From Candidatus Zixiibacteriota bacterium (GTDB lineage: Bacteria > Zixibacteria > MSB-5A5 > WJJR01 > JAJRUJ01), in contig JAGVQM010000011.1 in the NCBI GenBank assembly GCA_020051695.1, forward strand, positions 186,001 to 250,000: 64,000 nt of DNA, in the 5' to 3' direction. Both the position numbers and the translations under genes were made by a program. Positions 44,922 to 53,797 of this stretch are shown in pieces. The first letter of the stretch is position 1. Each line of letters opens with the position of its first letter. Under the pieces are notes generated by a model. It was not told the DNA's origin, made no database searches, and worked only from the letters and a program-made list of their open reading frames with translations.

Positions 44922-46166
44922 ATGGCACAACGTCGCGTGATTGTTGTTGGCGGGGGAGTGGCGGGCCTAATGGCCGCCGGGCAGGCGGCGGCCTGCGGGG
45001 CTGAGGTCCTCCTGCTGGAAAAAATGAACCGCCCCGGCCGTAAACTCGGCTTGACCGGCAAAGGCCGCTGCAATCTGACCAACACTGCCGAGTTGTCGGA
45101 TTTTATCGAGCGCTTCGGCGTCAACGGGCGTTTTCTGCGGCAGGCCTTTGCCCGGTTTTTCTCGCATGATTTGATCGCGTTCCTTGGGGAACTTGGTGTC
45201 GGCACGGAAGTCGAGCGTAGCGGGAGGGTCTTTCCCACGGGTAATGATGCGCAGGAGGTCGTGCGCGCTTTGGTGCAATGGGTTTTCAACCAGGGCGTGC
45301 GGCTGTTCCCGGTCTCGTCCGTACAGCAGCTGCTTGCCGCCGAGGGCAAGATTGCCGGGGTTGCGCTGAATTCCGGAATCGAATACCACGGCGACGCGGT
45401 GATCATTGCCACGGGAGGAGCGTCATACCCGGCCACCGGTTCCACCGGTGACGGGTATCGTCTGGCCGAAGCGGTCGGGCATACTATTGTGCCGATACGT
45501 CCCGCGTTAGTGCCGCTGGAAACCGCCGGTGATACCGCGCGGCGGCTGCAGGGATTGAGTCTGCGCAACGCCGGGGTCCGGGTACTCCTCGACGGCAAAA
45601 AACAGGCGGGAGCTTTCGGCGAGATGTTGTTTACCCATTACGGTGTCTCGGGGCCGATTATTCTCACGCTCAGCCGTTTGGTGGTCGATGCGTTGCGGGA
45701 GCGCAAGCCGGTAGTCCTGTCCCTGGATCTTAAACCGGCGCTCGACGACGCCAAACTCGATGCGCGGTTGTTGCGGGATGTGGACGCGCACGGCAAACGC
45801 AGTTACCGCACGTTTCTCAAAGAGCTGCTGCCGCACAAGCTGATTGCCGTGTGTATCGATTTGACCGGCATCGATGCCGAAACCCAATGCCACCAGATTA
45901 CCTCTGCCCAGCGGAAGCATTTGCGAACCTGGCTGAAGGATTTTCGGCTGGAGGTCACCGGTTATCGGTCGTTTGCCGAGGCGATCGTCACCGCCGGCGG
46001 CGTTGCCACAAGCGAAGTTGACCCGCGGACGATGGAATCGCGATCAATCAGGGGGTTGTATTTTGCCGGGGAAGTCCTGGATATCGACGGCGATACCGGA
46101 GGATATAATCTGCAGGCCGCGTTTTCCACCGGCTGGCTGGCGGGACGGTCGGCGGCGGAACCATGA
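44922..46166 (+). CDS. BaiN/HI0933-family FAD-dependent oxidoreductase
   Basis: ATG 44922 begins 4 bases after the DDAH-like stop; the 414-residue protein opens directly with the FAD Rossmann motif (VIVVGGGVAGLMAAGQAA). The family signatures are present: RPGRKLGLTGKGRCNLTN, GGASYPATGSTGDGY, THYGVSGPIILTLS and the closing FAGEVLDIDGDTGGYNLQAAFSTGW. HI0933/YhiN/BaiN proteins are flavoproteins of mostly undefined substrate. It shares its operon with the DDAH-like enzyme and the nitroreductase. Confidence 0.93.
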   Translation: MAQRRVIVVGGGVAGLMAAGQAAACGAEVLLLEKMNRPGRKLGLTGKGRCNLTNTAELSDFIERFGVNGRFLRQAFARFFSHDLIAFLGELGVGTEVERSGRVFPTGNDAQEVVRALVQWVFNQGVRLFPVSSVQQLLAAEGKIAGVALNSGIEYHGDAVIIATGGASYPATGSTGDGYRLAEAVGHTIVPIRPALVPLETAGDTARRLQGLSLRNAGVRVLLDGKKQAGAFGEMLFTHYGVSGPIILTLSRLVVDALRERKPVVLSLDLKPALDDAKLDARLLRDVDAHGKRSYRTFLKELLPHKLIAVCIDLTGIDAETQCHQITSAQRKHLRTWLKDFRLEVTGYRSFAEAIVTAGGVATSEVDPRTMESRSIRGLYFAGEVLDIDGDTGGYNLQAAFSTGWLAGRSAAEP

Positions 46167-46178
46167 ATGAGGTGACCC

Positions 46179-46958
46179 ATGATCAACAATCCGATCATTG
46201 ACACGATGCTGCGGCGCAAATCGATTCGGCAGTACACCGCTGAAATGCCCACAGATGAAGTCATCGAGACCATTGCCCGTGCCGCACAACAGGCGCCGTT
46301 TGCCGGGCAGTTCGGCAGTCTGCTGTTTTCGCGCGATCGGGAGCACAATCCATTTCATGCGCCGTTGTCATTTATTGTCTGTGTCGACAGCCACAAGTTT
46401 GAAACGATTATGGCCAGACGAAACTGGCGGATCGCGACAAATGACATCTCTCTGTTGTTATTTGGGCTGCAGGACGCGGTGTTGATGGCCGAAAATCTGG
46501 TGCTGGCGGCAGAAAGTGTCGGCATGGGCAGTTGTTTTATCGGCAATACACCGTATCGGGCGGATAAAATCATCGAAAAATTCAAGTTGCCCCAAAGAGT
46601 ATTCCCGCTGGTCGAACTGGCGGTCGGCTATCCCGCCGAGGACCCGCCGCCCCGGCCCCGCTATCCGCTGGATTATTTCCTGTTCGAAAATGAATATCCG
46701 CAATTTTCGGACGAGCAAATCGATCGCGCCATGCGGGTTATGGATGAGGGGTATATGACCCAGAATTATTATCGCCGCGCACAATATATCGTGCCGCTCG
46801 AGGGTGATAAAAAAGAAACGTTTACTTACGACAATTATAGCTGGACGGAGCATATCTCCCGCAAATGGGGCCAGTGGCATCCCTCAGCGCAGGAGATCCT
46901 CGAACAACTGGCGGCGTGCGGGTTTCACGTACCGGACAGTCCTGCCTCACCAAAATAA
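46179..46958 (+). CDS. Nitroreductase-family flavoprotein
   Basis: A 259-residue protein; ATG 46179 follows GAGGTG. The N-terminal FMN-binding motif is RRKSIRQYT, and the family features AAQQAPFAGQFGSL, AAESVGMGSCFIGN and VFPLVELAVGYPAE follow. It reads from the flavoprotein gene with a 12-base gap. These enzymes reduce nitro-aromatics, quinones or flavins with NAD(P)H. The C-terminal extension (about residues 170-259, with YDNYSWTEHISRKWGQW) is longer than in minimal members. Confidence 0.9.
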   Translation: MINNPIIDTMLRRKSIRQYTAEMPTDEVIETIARAAQQAPFAGQFGSLLFSRDREHNPFHAPLSFIVCVDSHKFETIMARRNWRIATNDISLLLFGLQDAVLMAENLVLAAESVGMGSCFIGNTPYRADKIIEKFKLPQRVFPLVELAVGYPAEDPPPRPRYPLDYFLFENEYPQFSDEQIDRAMRVMDEGYMTQNYYRRAQYIVPLEGDKKETFTYDNYSWTEHISRKWGQWHPSAQEILEQLAACGFHVPDSPASPK

Positions 46959-46987
46959 ATGGTGCGCGTATGCCTTCGCTGCGGGTC

Positions 46988-47518
46988 TTAAACCTGCAAT
47001 TCCGGCTGGACCGCGCCCTCCAGCTCCAGCAGACGTTTTTTGCGCCATAAGCCGCCACCATAACCATGCAGCTTTCCATCGCCGTCGATCACCCGGTGGC
47101 AGGGGATAATAATTGCCGCATAATTGGCGCCGTTGGCCCGGCCGACGGCGCGCGAGGCGCCCGGTTTGCCGAGAGCCGCAGCGACCTGCCCGTACGAGCG
47201 GGTTTCCCCATAGGGGATGGCCAGCAGTTGTCGCCACACTGCCTGCTCGAAGGCCGTGCCGGAAACTGCCAGGGGCGTGGTGAAATTCTTCAATTTACCG
47301 GCAAAGTACTTCGTCAGTTCTTTTTCCAGCAGGTCGAGATGTTTATTCCTGCCCGGGGACACCGGCAGTTTATAACGTTTCTCGACGCGTGTGGCGATCC
47401 GGTTCACGCCGCCGCGGTCATGCCATTCCAGAAAACACAGACCGTCGGCAGTCGCGCCCGCGATCATGTCGCCCAGCGGACTGGGGAAATCACAAGAGAT
47501 GATTTTTTGTTCGAGCAT
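46988..47518 (-). CDS. Methylated-DNA--protein-cysteine methyltransferase (Ogt/AdaB)
   Basis: A 176-residue repair protein; the start is ATG 47518, inside the 3' end of the upstream gene. The active site is IIPCHRV with acceptor Cys140, preceded by GTAFEQAVWRQLLAIPYGETRSYGQVA and followed by GKLHGYGGGLWRK. It removes O6-alkyl groups from guanine. It is cotranscribed with the AdaA-type regulator, with 29 bases of overlap, as in the split ada operons of Gram-positive bacteria. Confidence 0.95.
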   Translation of the reverse strand: MLEQKIISCDFPSPLGDMIAGATADGLCFLEWHDRGGVNRIATRVEKRYKLPVSPGRNKHLDLLEKELTKYFAGKLKNFTTPLAVSGTAFEQAVWRQLLAIPYGETRSYGQVAAALGKPGASRAVGRANGANYAAIIIPCHRVIDGDGKLHGYGGGLWRKKRLLELEGAVQPELQV

Positions 47519-48050
47519 GACAGCTCCCCGGTGTTTCGCCAAACTGGCGGATGAAAGCGTCGCGAAACCCGCTGGCCGATTCATACCCGCAGGCAAAGGC
47601 AACACTGAGGTAATTCCCACCGGCCTCCAGTAATTGCCGGGCATATTGCAGCCGGATTCGGCGATGAAAAGCCAGCGGCGTCACGCCGATGTGCGTTTTA
47701 AAATAGCGACGGACCGTGGAAATCTCGACTCCCGTCATCTGCATTAATTGTCGTTCATCCAGTTTTTCGTCGCGGTGCTTGCGCATATAAGCCAGCACAT
47801 CACCCAGCCACCGGGGGAGTACATCGGGGAACTGCTGCGATTTGCAGCGCCGGCAGCCGCGCAACCCCGCGGCGATGGCTTCCTCGCGCGTCCGGTAAAA
47901 GACCACGTTTTTCAACAGCGGGAGCCGGGCCTTGCACGACGGCAGGCAATAAATGCCTGTGGAGTGGACCCCGACGTAGAATCTGCCGTCATATGCGTCG
48001 TCGTTGGCCTGCATGGCCCGCACCATTTGTTGATAGTCCAGCGCTGTCAT
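47490..48050 (-). CDS. AdaA-type methylphosphotriester sensor and AraC-type activator
   Basis: A 186-residue protein. The zinc domain carries four cysteines (C35, C39, C66, C69: STGIYCLPSCKAR and GLRGCRRCK); in Ada, the first accepts a methyl group from DNA phosphotriesters and switches on DNA binding. An AraC-type HTH follows (LMQMTGVEISTVRRYFKTHIGVTPLAFHRRIR, VAFACGYESASGFRDAF). The methyltransferase half of Ada is absent because it is the separate, overlapping downstream gene. It probably activates its own operon on alkylation damage. Confidence 0.93.
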   Translation of the reverse strand: MTALDYQQMVRAMQANDDAYDGRFYVGVHSTGIYCLPSCKARLPLLKNVVFYRTREEAIAAGLRGCRRCKSQQFPDVLPRWLGDVLAYMRKHRDEKLDERQLMQMTGVEISTVRRYFKTHIGVTPLAFHRRIRLQYARQLLEAGGNYLSVAFACGYESASGFRDAFIRQFGETPGSCHARTKNHLL

Positions 48051-48200
48051 GCGGGAAACTTATTGTCGGGGTTTTGACCTGTCTACCGATTTTCCGGCAG
48101 GGAAGTGAGAAAATCGCAGCGACGGCCGCCATGCCGCGCCGGGGACGGCCCCCCAGCCATCCCCGGTACGGGTGGACATGGACATTCCCAGCCCCGTGCG

Positions 48201-48398
48201 TCAGGTCTTTTTCTCGGGGCCCGGCGGACAGCATTGCTCGGGCGTGCAGTAATCGGCCGTTTTGTCGCCGCAGTGGACCATGACCGGCACGCAGCAGCAG
48301 CGCGACAGCATCTGGCCCAGTGTCTTGCCCTTGACCTCAACGCGGAAACCGTCCTCGGTCTCCACGATCTTTATTTCACCGAATTGTCCGGTCGACAT
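48201..48398 (-). CDS. Small Cys-rich protein near an ArsR regulator
   Basis: A 65-residue protein; ATG 48398 follows GGAGG at 6 bases. The N-terminal half looks like beta structure (EIKIVETEDGFRVEVKGKTL). The C-terminal half has seven cysteines (RCCCVPVMVHCGDKT, YCTPEQCCPPG), suggesting metal binding. I know no family for it. It lies downstream of the ArsR-type gene on the same strand, behind a candidate ArsR operator. Confidence 0.7.
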   Translation of the reverse strand: MSTGQFGEIKIVETEDGFRVEVKGKTLGQMLSRCCCVPVMVHCGDKTADYCTPEQCCPPGPEKKT

Positions 48399-48439
48399 CT
48401 GTACCTCCAGTGGTTAATGTCTATTGTTTCTCATATGCA

Positions 48440-48452
48440 CATATACGAATAT
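48440..48452 (-). promoter_or_regulatory. Candidate ArsR-type operator, site 1
   Basis: ATATTCGTATATG on the minus strand, between the ArsR gene and the Cys-rich gene. A near match (ATATTTGTATACG) lies upstream of the ArsR gene and the TauE-type gene at 48863-48875. ArsR/SmtB proteins bind imperfect AT-rich dyads of this type. Confidence 0.5.
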
Positions 48453-48475
48453 ATAAATATAATGTTGCAAAAAAA

Positions 48476-48835
48476 TTACCTGTCGTCTGTTTTTTTTCTT
48501 TTTTTTCTGCCGCCGGCCTGCTCCTCCACGCCGAGGCACCCGCAAAAGCCGGAACAACAAAGCCGGATCGCGTTGCGGTCGAGGCCGTAGTACACTTTTT
48601 GGCCGTCCCGCCGGTCGGTGACGGCCCCCGCTTCTTTAAGGACAGCGAGGTGGCGGCTGGTCGTGGGCTGGGCCAAACCTACGGCGTCGGCAATATCCTG
48701 TACGGTCTTTTCGCCGGAGGAGAGCAGAACCAGGATTTTTTGCCGTGAGGGGTCGCCAAATGCCTTGAAATACTTGCTGTAGCTTTTGACGTCCAGGCCG
48801 CACGCCGCGAGCATTTTTGCCAGTTCAGCCATCAT
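48476..48835 (-). CDS. ArsR-family transcriptional regulator
   Basis: A 119-residue winged-helix regulator; the ATG pair at 48835/48832 follows GGGGTG. The HTH is clear (YFKAFGDPSRQKILVLLSSGEKTV, LAQPTTSRHLAVLKEAGAVTDRRDGQKVYYGL). Several cysteines (ACGL, LCCSGFCGCLG) could form the effector site. It does not have the ELCVCDL site of classic ArsR. It is divergent from the TauE-type exporter and precedes the Cys-rich gene, so it probably represses both in response to a metal, metalloid or sulfur species. Confidence 0.92.
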   Translation of the reverse strand: MMAELAKMLAACGLDVKSYSKYFKAFGDPSRQKILVLLSSGEKTVQDIADAVGLAQPTTSRHLAVLKEAGAVTDRRDGQKVYYGLDRNAIRLCCSGFCGCLGVEEQAGGRKKRKKTDDR

Positions 48836-48862
48836 TGTTCACCCCTGCATTCATTTATCACC

Positions 48863-48875
48863 ATATTTGTATACG
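48863..48875 (+). promoter_or_regulatory. Candidate ArsR-type operator, site 2
   Basis: ATATTTGTATACG in the divergent space between the ArsR gene and the TauE-type gene. It matches site 1 (48440-48452, opposite strand) at 11 of 13 positions. Confidence 0.5.
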
Positions 48876-48985
48876 TGAATTTCCCCGGCGGGGCAACGAT
48901 TTTCACTGCCGTGATTTTGTCTTCCGACGTCCGACAATGGCCGTATATTATCGATCAGGGCCGGATGTCCGGGGGAGGAAAACAC

Positions 48986-49759
48986 GTGGAGTGGTACATC
49001 TATCTTGCGGTAGTCGTTGCCGGTTTTTTATCGGGATTTGTCAATACCCTGGCCGGGAGCGGGTCACTGATCACGCTCCCGTTATTGATGTTCCTTGGTT
49101 TGCCCGCCAATGTGGCCAACGGTACCAACCGCGTGGGCATTTTACTCCAAAACGTGGTCGGGGTCGGCAGCTTCAAAAAACAGAAGATCCTCGATTTGCG
49201 GGGCGGGTTGCTGCTGGCTCTTCCCGCGGTCGTCGGCGGGGTCATCGGCGCGCGGATTGCAGTGGACTTGGATGAAGAAATCATGCGCAAAACCATCGGG
49301 GTGCTGATGGTCGTTTTTTTGTTCCTCCTCATTTTGCGACCCAAGCGGTGGTTGGAAGGCCGGCCGGAGGTGGAGGGACGGCGGCCTAATCTCCTGCAAT
49401 ATTTCATTTTTTTCGCCATCGGGGTCTATGGGGGATTTATCCAGGTGGGGGTCGGCATCTTTCTGCTGGCCGGTCTGGTCCTGGGCGCCGGGTACGATCT
49501 GGTGCAGGCCAATGCCGTGAAAGTGTTGATTATTCTTTGCTTCACGCCACTGGCGCTGGTAGTTTTCCTGCTGGAAGGTCAGGTGGAATGGGTCGCGGGG
49601 CTGACTCTGGCGATCGGGAGCATGCTGGGCGCCTGGGTGGCGGCCCGGATGGCCGTCAAACGGGGAGCGCGTTTTGTGCGCTGGTTGCTGATCGGTGTTG
49701 TTGTTGTTTCGGCGGCATCTCTCCTGGGCGTTGCCGACCTGATTGGGCGTATGTTTTAG
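48986..49759 (+). CDS. TauE/SafE-family membrane transporter
   Basis: I choose GTG 48986, which follows GGAGG at 7 bases and directly precedes the first helix; the frame is open from 48875. The 257-residue protein has about eight membrane segments and the duplicated family motif (GFVNTLAGSGSLITLPLLM and GVYGGFIQVGVGIFLLAGL). TauE/SafE proteins export sulfite, organosulfonates or other small anions. The divergent ArsR regulator and shared operator point to inducible efflux. Confidence 0.88.
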   Translation: MEWYIYLAVVVAGFLSGFVNTLAGSGSLITLPLLMFLGLPANVANGTNRVGILLQNVVGVGSFKKQKILDLRGGLLLALPAVVGGVIGARIAVDLDEEIMRKTIGVLMVVFLFLLILRPKRWLEGRPEVEGRRPNLLQYFIFFAIGVYGGFIQVGVGIFLLAGLVLGAGYDLVQANAVKVLIILCFTPLALVVFLLEGQVEWVAGLTLAIGSMLGAWVAARMAVKRGARFVRWLLIGVVVVSAASLLGVADLIGRMF

Positions 49760-49822
49760 ATGCCGCGATGGGGAATATCCGCCCATAGAATTAGACGCGG
49801 CGAATGACGCGAGTAAAAATAG

Positions 49823-50131
49823 ATGGCGGAACATGTATTAGTCGGTCTGGCCAGTATTATTATTCTGGGGATCACCGCGCAGTGGCTGGCCTGGGAATTT
49901 CATTTGCCGGCCATCCTGCTGCTATTAGTCTTTGTTATCAGGCCGGAGCCGTGATTAATGAACGCCGTTGACCCCCACGTTTGACTTCGCCGCGTTTAAA
50001 GACCATTACCGGACGCGAGCGCTGCCGTTGTTTGTCATCGCCAAGACCGGTAGTCTCAGCATCTGCACGGTGAATCGCGCCCCCGCGCCCGACCGGGCCA
50101 GACTTTGATTAGTCTGGTCGATCCGGACTGA
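49823..50131 (+). pseudogene. Remnant of a Na+/H+ antiporter gene (CPA1/NhaP type)
   Basis: Two decayed pieces remain. At 49823-49954, a 43-codon frame begins like a CPA1 antiporter (MAEHVLVGLASIIILGITAQWL, HLPAILLLL), then hits TGA. At about 49961-50112, another frame resembles the cytoplasmic tail of the same family (FDFAAFKDHYRT, ALPLFVIAKTGSL), and after a +1 shift it ends QTLISLVDPD with TGA at 50129. The core of some 500 residues is gone. This is a gene lost by large internal deletion plus frameshift. Confidence 0.75.
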
Positions 50132-50376
50132 GTGCGCACGGCACAAGCAGGCCAAGAAAACAACCGGAAAATCACGGACGAATGGGAAGAAAAAATGTCT
50201 TGCGGAGGCAGGCCGTTTGGCTGACTGTTTACACCAGGCCGGCCATGTGCAGTAAGAAAGCCGCGCAAAATGCCCGACCCGGACGGGAGTGTTTCTGCAT
50301 GGAAGCAACGAACGGTATCCGCCAATTGCAGAAGGGCGATTGAATATTCAAGAAGTATGAATAAAGGACAAGACAC
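50132..50376. other. Intergenic region after the antiporter remnant
   Basis: About 245 bases with no recognisable gene or RNA. It precedes the SDR gene, whose GTG start follows AAGGA. Confidence 0.4.
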
Positions 50377-51381
50377 GTGCCGGGAGATTCCAGAATCAAG
50401 GTTTTTCTTACCGGGGCTACCGGGTTCATCGGAACACACGTGGTGCGGCGGTTGTCCGCCACCGCGCATCAGGTAGTCTGTTTTGTGCGGAAAAACAGCG
50501 ACATCGGCGCGTTGAAGCAACTGGACGTCCGGCTGGCCGTCGGTGATTTGATGGACAGGAATTCATTAGGCGAGGGCATGAAGGACTGTGATTGGGTGAT
50601 CGATCTGGCCAACGTCTATTCGTTCTGGGTCCCGGACATGCGGGTCTACACGGCGGTAAATATCGAGGGTACGCGAAATGTGCTCGAATGTGCCCTGCAG
50701 GCGGGAGTAGCCAAGGTCATCCATGTGAGCACTTGCGGCATTTATGGCAAACCCGCGGAATGTCCGTTCACCGAAAATTCGCAGCCCGGCCCGGTCCGAT
50801 TCGGCGAGTATTTTCGCACCAAATTCGAAGGCGATCGTATCGCGTGGGATCTTTATCAGAACAAGCACCTGCCCCTGGTCATGGTGCACCCCTGCGCGGT
50901 ACTCGGCCCGGGAGACCCGAAAGCATCAGGCCGGTACGTGCAGGATTTACTGTACCGACGGATGCCGGCCACGGTATTTAATGATTCAATCCTGACCTGG
51001 GTCCACGTGAAAGATGTTGCCGAAAGCATTGTCCGGGCTGCGGAAAAGGAAGGCAATATTGGTGAGAAGTACCTGATCGGCAAATACCGGATGTCCCTTG
51101 CTGAATTCAATACATTGGTCAGTGACATCGCCGATGTTCCCTTGCCCCGGCTGCGCCTGCCCGATTTTTTGGTTGCGATAAATGCGCGGATTTTGACGAC
51201 TTTGGCCAATCTGAGCGGAATACCGCCGAAATGGGGGATGTCTGTCGATCAGATGCGGGTGCTGAAGGAAGGTTTTCAGGTCGACGGCAGCAAAGCGGAA
51301 CGGGAATTGGGCATCGACTATACGTCGATCCGTGTGGCACTGGAGGAAGCGATTGCCTCCTATCGCAGCAGTGCACCTTGA
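50377..51381 (+). CDS. NAD-dependent epimerase/dehydratase (extended SDR)
   Basis: A 334-residue protein with a GTG start preceded by AAGGA at 8 bases. The cofactor motif is TGATGFIGTHVVRRL, followed by DLANVYSFW and a catalytic Ser-Tyr-x-x-x-Lys set (HVSTCGIYG, EYFRTK). It resembles dihydroflavonol-reductase-like or sterol-dehydrogenase-like SDRs. The substrate may be lipid-related, given the phospholipid genes downstream, but position is the only evidence. Confidence 0.88.
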   Translation: MPGDSRIKVFLTGATGFIGTHVVRRLSATAHQVVCFVRKNSDIGALKQLDVRLAVGDLMDRNSLGEGMKDCDWVIDLANVYSFWVPDMRVYTAVNIEGTRNVLECALQAGVAKVIHVSTCGIYGKPAECPFTENSQPGPVRFGEYFRTKFEGDRIAWDLYQNKHLPLVMVHPCAVLGPGDPKASGRYVQDLLYRRMPATVFNDSILTWVHVKDVAESIVRAAEKEGNIGEKYLIGKYRMSLAEFNTLVSDIADVPLPRLRLPDFLVAINARILTTLANLSGIPPKWGMSVDQMRVLKEGFQVDGSKAERELGIDYTSIRVALEEAIASYRSSAP

Positions 51382-51411
51382 CCATATTGGAAAAACCGTC
51401 GGAAAACTGGC

Positions 51412-53781
51412 GTGACTACCAAAGAGTTTGAAAACGACGATACCCAGCCTTTTGCCGTGCCGGCCGTCGGGACCATGGTTTCCCATTACCGGATTATCCG
51501 GAAGATCGGCGCGGGAGGGATGGGGGATGTGTATCTGGCCGAGGACACCATGCTTGATCGGCAGGTGGCGTTAAAGTTCCTGCCGCCGCACCTGTCCCGG
51601 GACGAAGATTGCCGGGCGAGGTTCATCCGGGAGGCGCAGGCGGCGGCCAAGCTGGACCATCCGAATATCATTCAAATCTTCGAAGTGGCCGAATACCGGG
51701 AGCGTCCGTTTTTCGCCATGCAGTTGGTCGAGGGGCAATCATTACGGGAACTGATTAAAAACAGGGGACTGGAACCGGCGGAGGCCATCGAACTGGCGCT
51801 CCAAATCGGAGAGGGACTGAACAAGGCCCACCAGATGGGTATCATCCATCGGGACGTGAAACCGGCCAATATTGTCGTTGATCGGGACGGGCGTGCGCGG
51901 CTGCTCGATTTCGGCCTGGCGGAGATCCGGAGTCTGGAGCGGCTTACGCCGACCGGTTCGACTCTGGGCACGATGGGATACATGTCGCCGGAGCAAATCG
52001 AGGTCAAAGGGACCGACCATCGCTCGGATTTGTTTTCTCTTGGCGTCGTCTTGTACGAAATGATCACCGGTCGGCCGCCGTTCAAGGGGGAGACCGAGGC
52101 GGCGGTTATGCATTCGGTGTTGCAGGATACTCCCGAGCCGCTTTCCCGCTACAAAAGCGGTGTGTCGGAAGATGTGCAGCGCATTGTCTCCAAGCTTCTG
52201 GAAAAAGACCCTCAGCTCAGATACCAGAGTGCCGCGGATGTGATCAGTGATTTAAAGCGACTTGATCGGCGTCATGCAGGTCCGGCCGTTACCCGTCGCA
52301 CAAAACGAAGACTGGTTTTGCCGATTGCAGCGGTGATCATCGCCGTGCTGATTATCGGTTTTTATGCCATACCGTTCCGGCGCCCTGTGAAGGAGGAGAT
52401 CCCGACCATTGCCGTGCTGCCGTTTAAGGACCTGAGCGCGCAACAGGACCAGGCCTATTTTTGTGACGGTATTGCCGAAGATTTGATCGGTGCGTTAACC
52501 CGGCTGGAGAACCTTCGGGTTCTGGCCCGGACGTCATCTTTTTCCCTTGGTGAAGAGGGCGAAGACCAGCTACGGACCAGCCGCAAGCTGGGGGTCAAGG
52601 CGCTTCTCACCGGCAGCGTCCGCCGGGCGGACGATCGCCTGCGGATTACTGCACAGCTGGTCAATGTGGCGGATGGTTATCAGGTCTGGTCCGGCCGTTA
52701 TGATCGGACCGCGGTGGACGTCTTTGCCATCCAGGATGAAATATCGCGGGCGATCGTCGCCGCTTTGGAAGTCCAGCTTACCGGGCCGCGGGGAGCTCCG
52801 CTGGTCGGTCTCCGCACCGCCAGCCCCGAGGCGTATAATACCTACCTGACGGGACGGTATCATCTGGCCCAGCGGACTCCCGAGGGTTTTGCCAGAGCAT
52901 TGCAGAATTTCAATAAGGCAATTGGCGAAGACCCGCACTTCGCCCTGGCGTATGTGGGCGTGGCGGACTGCTATAACCTTCTCGGCTTTTATGATGTCCT
53001 GCCGGCAGAAAAGACTTTTCCCGCAGCCAAGACTGCCGCCCGGCAGGCACTTGAGATTGATCCGACCCTCGGCGAGGCGTATACGTCTCTGGCCCATGCC
53101 ATTGAATTTTACGATTGGCAGTGGGGACTCGCGGAAAGCACGTTTGTCCGCGCGTTGCAGCTTAACCCCGGCTATGCGTCGGCCCACCAGTGTTATGCCG
53201 AATTTCTCTCGGCCATGGGCCGGACCGAGGAATCCCGGGCCGAATATGAAATCGCCCGCCGGCTTGATCCCCTTTCTGCGGCGATTGGGTCCAACATCGC
53301 CGGGTCGTTGTTTATGGCGCGGGAGTACGATCGTGCTCTGGAAGAATACCGGGCTGCCCTCCAACTGGATCAGAATTTCGCACCGACTCATTTTTTTCTG
53401 GGATATGTCAAGGCGTTTTTAGGGGAATATGATGACGCGTTGGCCGAACTTGGACAAGCCGCCCACCTGACGGGAGATACGACCTCAACGATTGCCGGGG
53501 CTTTCGGCTATGTATACGCGTTGGCGGGCCGGACGGATGAAGCGGTTCGGCTGCTTGGTGAGCTGGAAAAACGTGCGGTCTCGGAACATATTTCGCCTTG
53601 TGGGATGTCCCTGTTGTGTACGGCGCTGGGACGAACGGACCAGGCCTTTGCCTGGCTGGAGCAGGCCTACGATGCGCGCGATCCATGGATGGTTACGCTC
53701 AATGTAAATCCGCTGTTTGATAATCTGCGCCCCGATCCGCGATTTGCCGAATTGTTGAAGAAAATGAACCTGGTTGAATGA
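51412..53781 (+). CDS. Membrane Ser/Thr protein kinase with TolB-like and TPR domains
   Basis: A 789-residue protein with a GTG start. The cytoplasmic kinase (residues about 26-285) has an intact GAGGMGDVY loop, Lys in QVALKFL, HRDVKPANI and DFG, with the activation segment GTMGYMSPEQ. A membrane helix follows (about 300-322, LPIAAVIIAVLIIGFYAI). Outside it lies a TolB-like N-terminal fold (IAVLPFKDLSAQQDQAYFCDGIAEDL, VRRADDRLRITAQLVNV), then about seven TPR-like repeats. This kinase-TolB-TPR layout is common in Acidobacteria and FCB bacteria. It is the first regulator in an operon with phospholipid enzymes and an FHA-phosphatase. Confidence 0.93.
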   Translation: MTTKEFENDDTQPFAVPAVGTMVSHYRIIRKIGAGGMGDVYLAEDTMLDRQVALKFLPPHLSRDEDCRARFIREAQAAAKLDHPNIIQIFEVAEYRERPFFAMQLVEGQSLRELIKNRGLEPAEAIELALQIGEGLNKAHQMGIIHRDVKPANIVVDRDGRARLLDFGLAEIRSLERLTPTGSTLGTMGYMSPEQIEVKGTDHRSDLFSLGVVLYEMITGRPPFKGETEAAVMHSVLQDTPEPLSRYKSGVSEDVQRIVSKLLEKDPQLRYQSAADVISDLKRLDRRHAGPAVTRRTKRRLVLPIAAVIIAVLIIGFYAIPFRRPVKEEIPTIAVLPFKDLSAQQDQAYFCDGIAEDLIGALTRLENLRVLARTSSFSLGEEGEDQLRTSRKLGVKALLTGSVRRADDRLRITAQLVNVADGYQVWSGRYDRTAVDVFAIQDEISRAIVAALEVQLTGPRGAPLVGLRTASPEAYNTYLTGRYHLAQRTPEGFARALQNFNKAIGEDPHFALAYVGVADCYNLLGFYDVLPAEKTFPAAKTAARQALEIDPTLGEAYTSLAHAIEFYDWQWGLAESTFVRALQLNPGYASAHQCYAEFLSAMGRTEESRAEYEIARRLDPLSAAIGSNIAGSLFMAREYDRALEEYRAALQLDQNFAPTHFFLGYVKAFLGEYDDALAELGQAAHLTGDTTSTIAGAFGYVYALAGRTDEAVRLLGELEKRAVSEHISPCGMSLLCTALGRTDQAFAWLEQAYDARDPWMVTLNVNPLFDNLRPDPRFAELLKKMNLVE

Positions 53782-53797
53782 AGAGCTGGTGGCTTAC

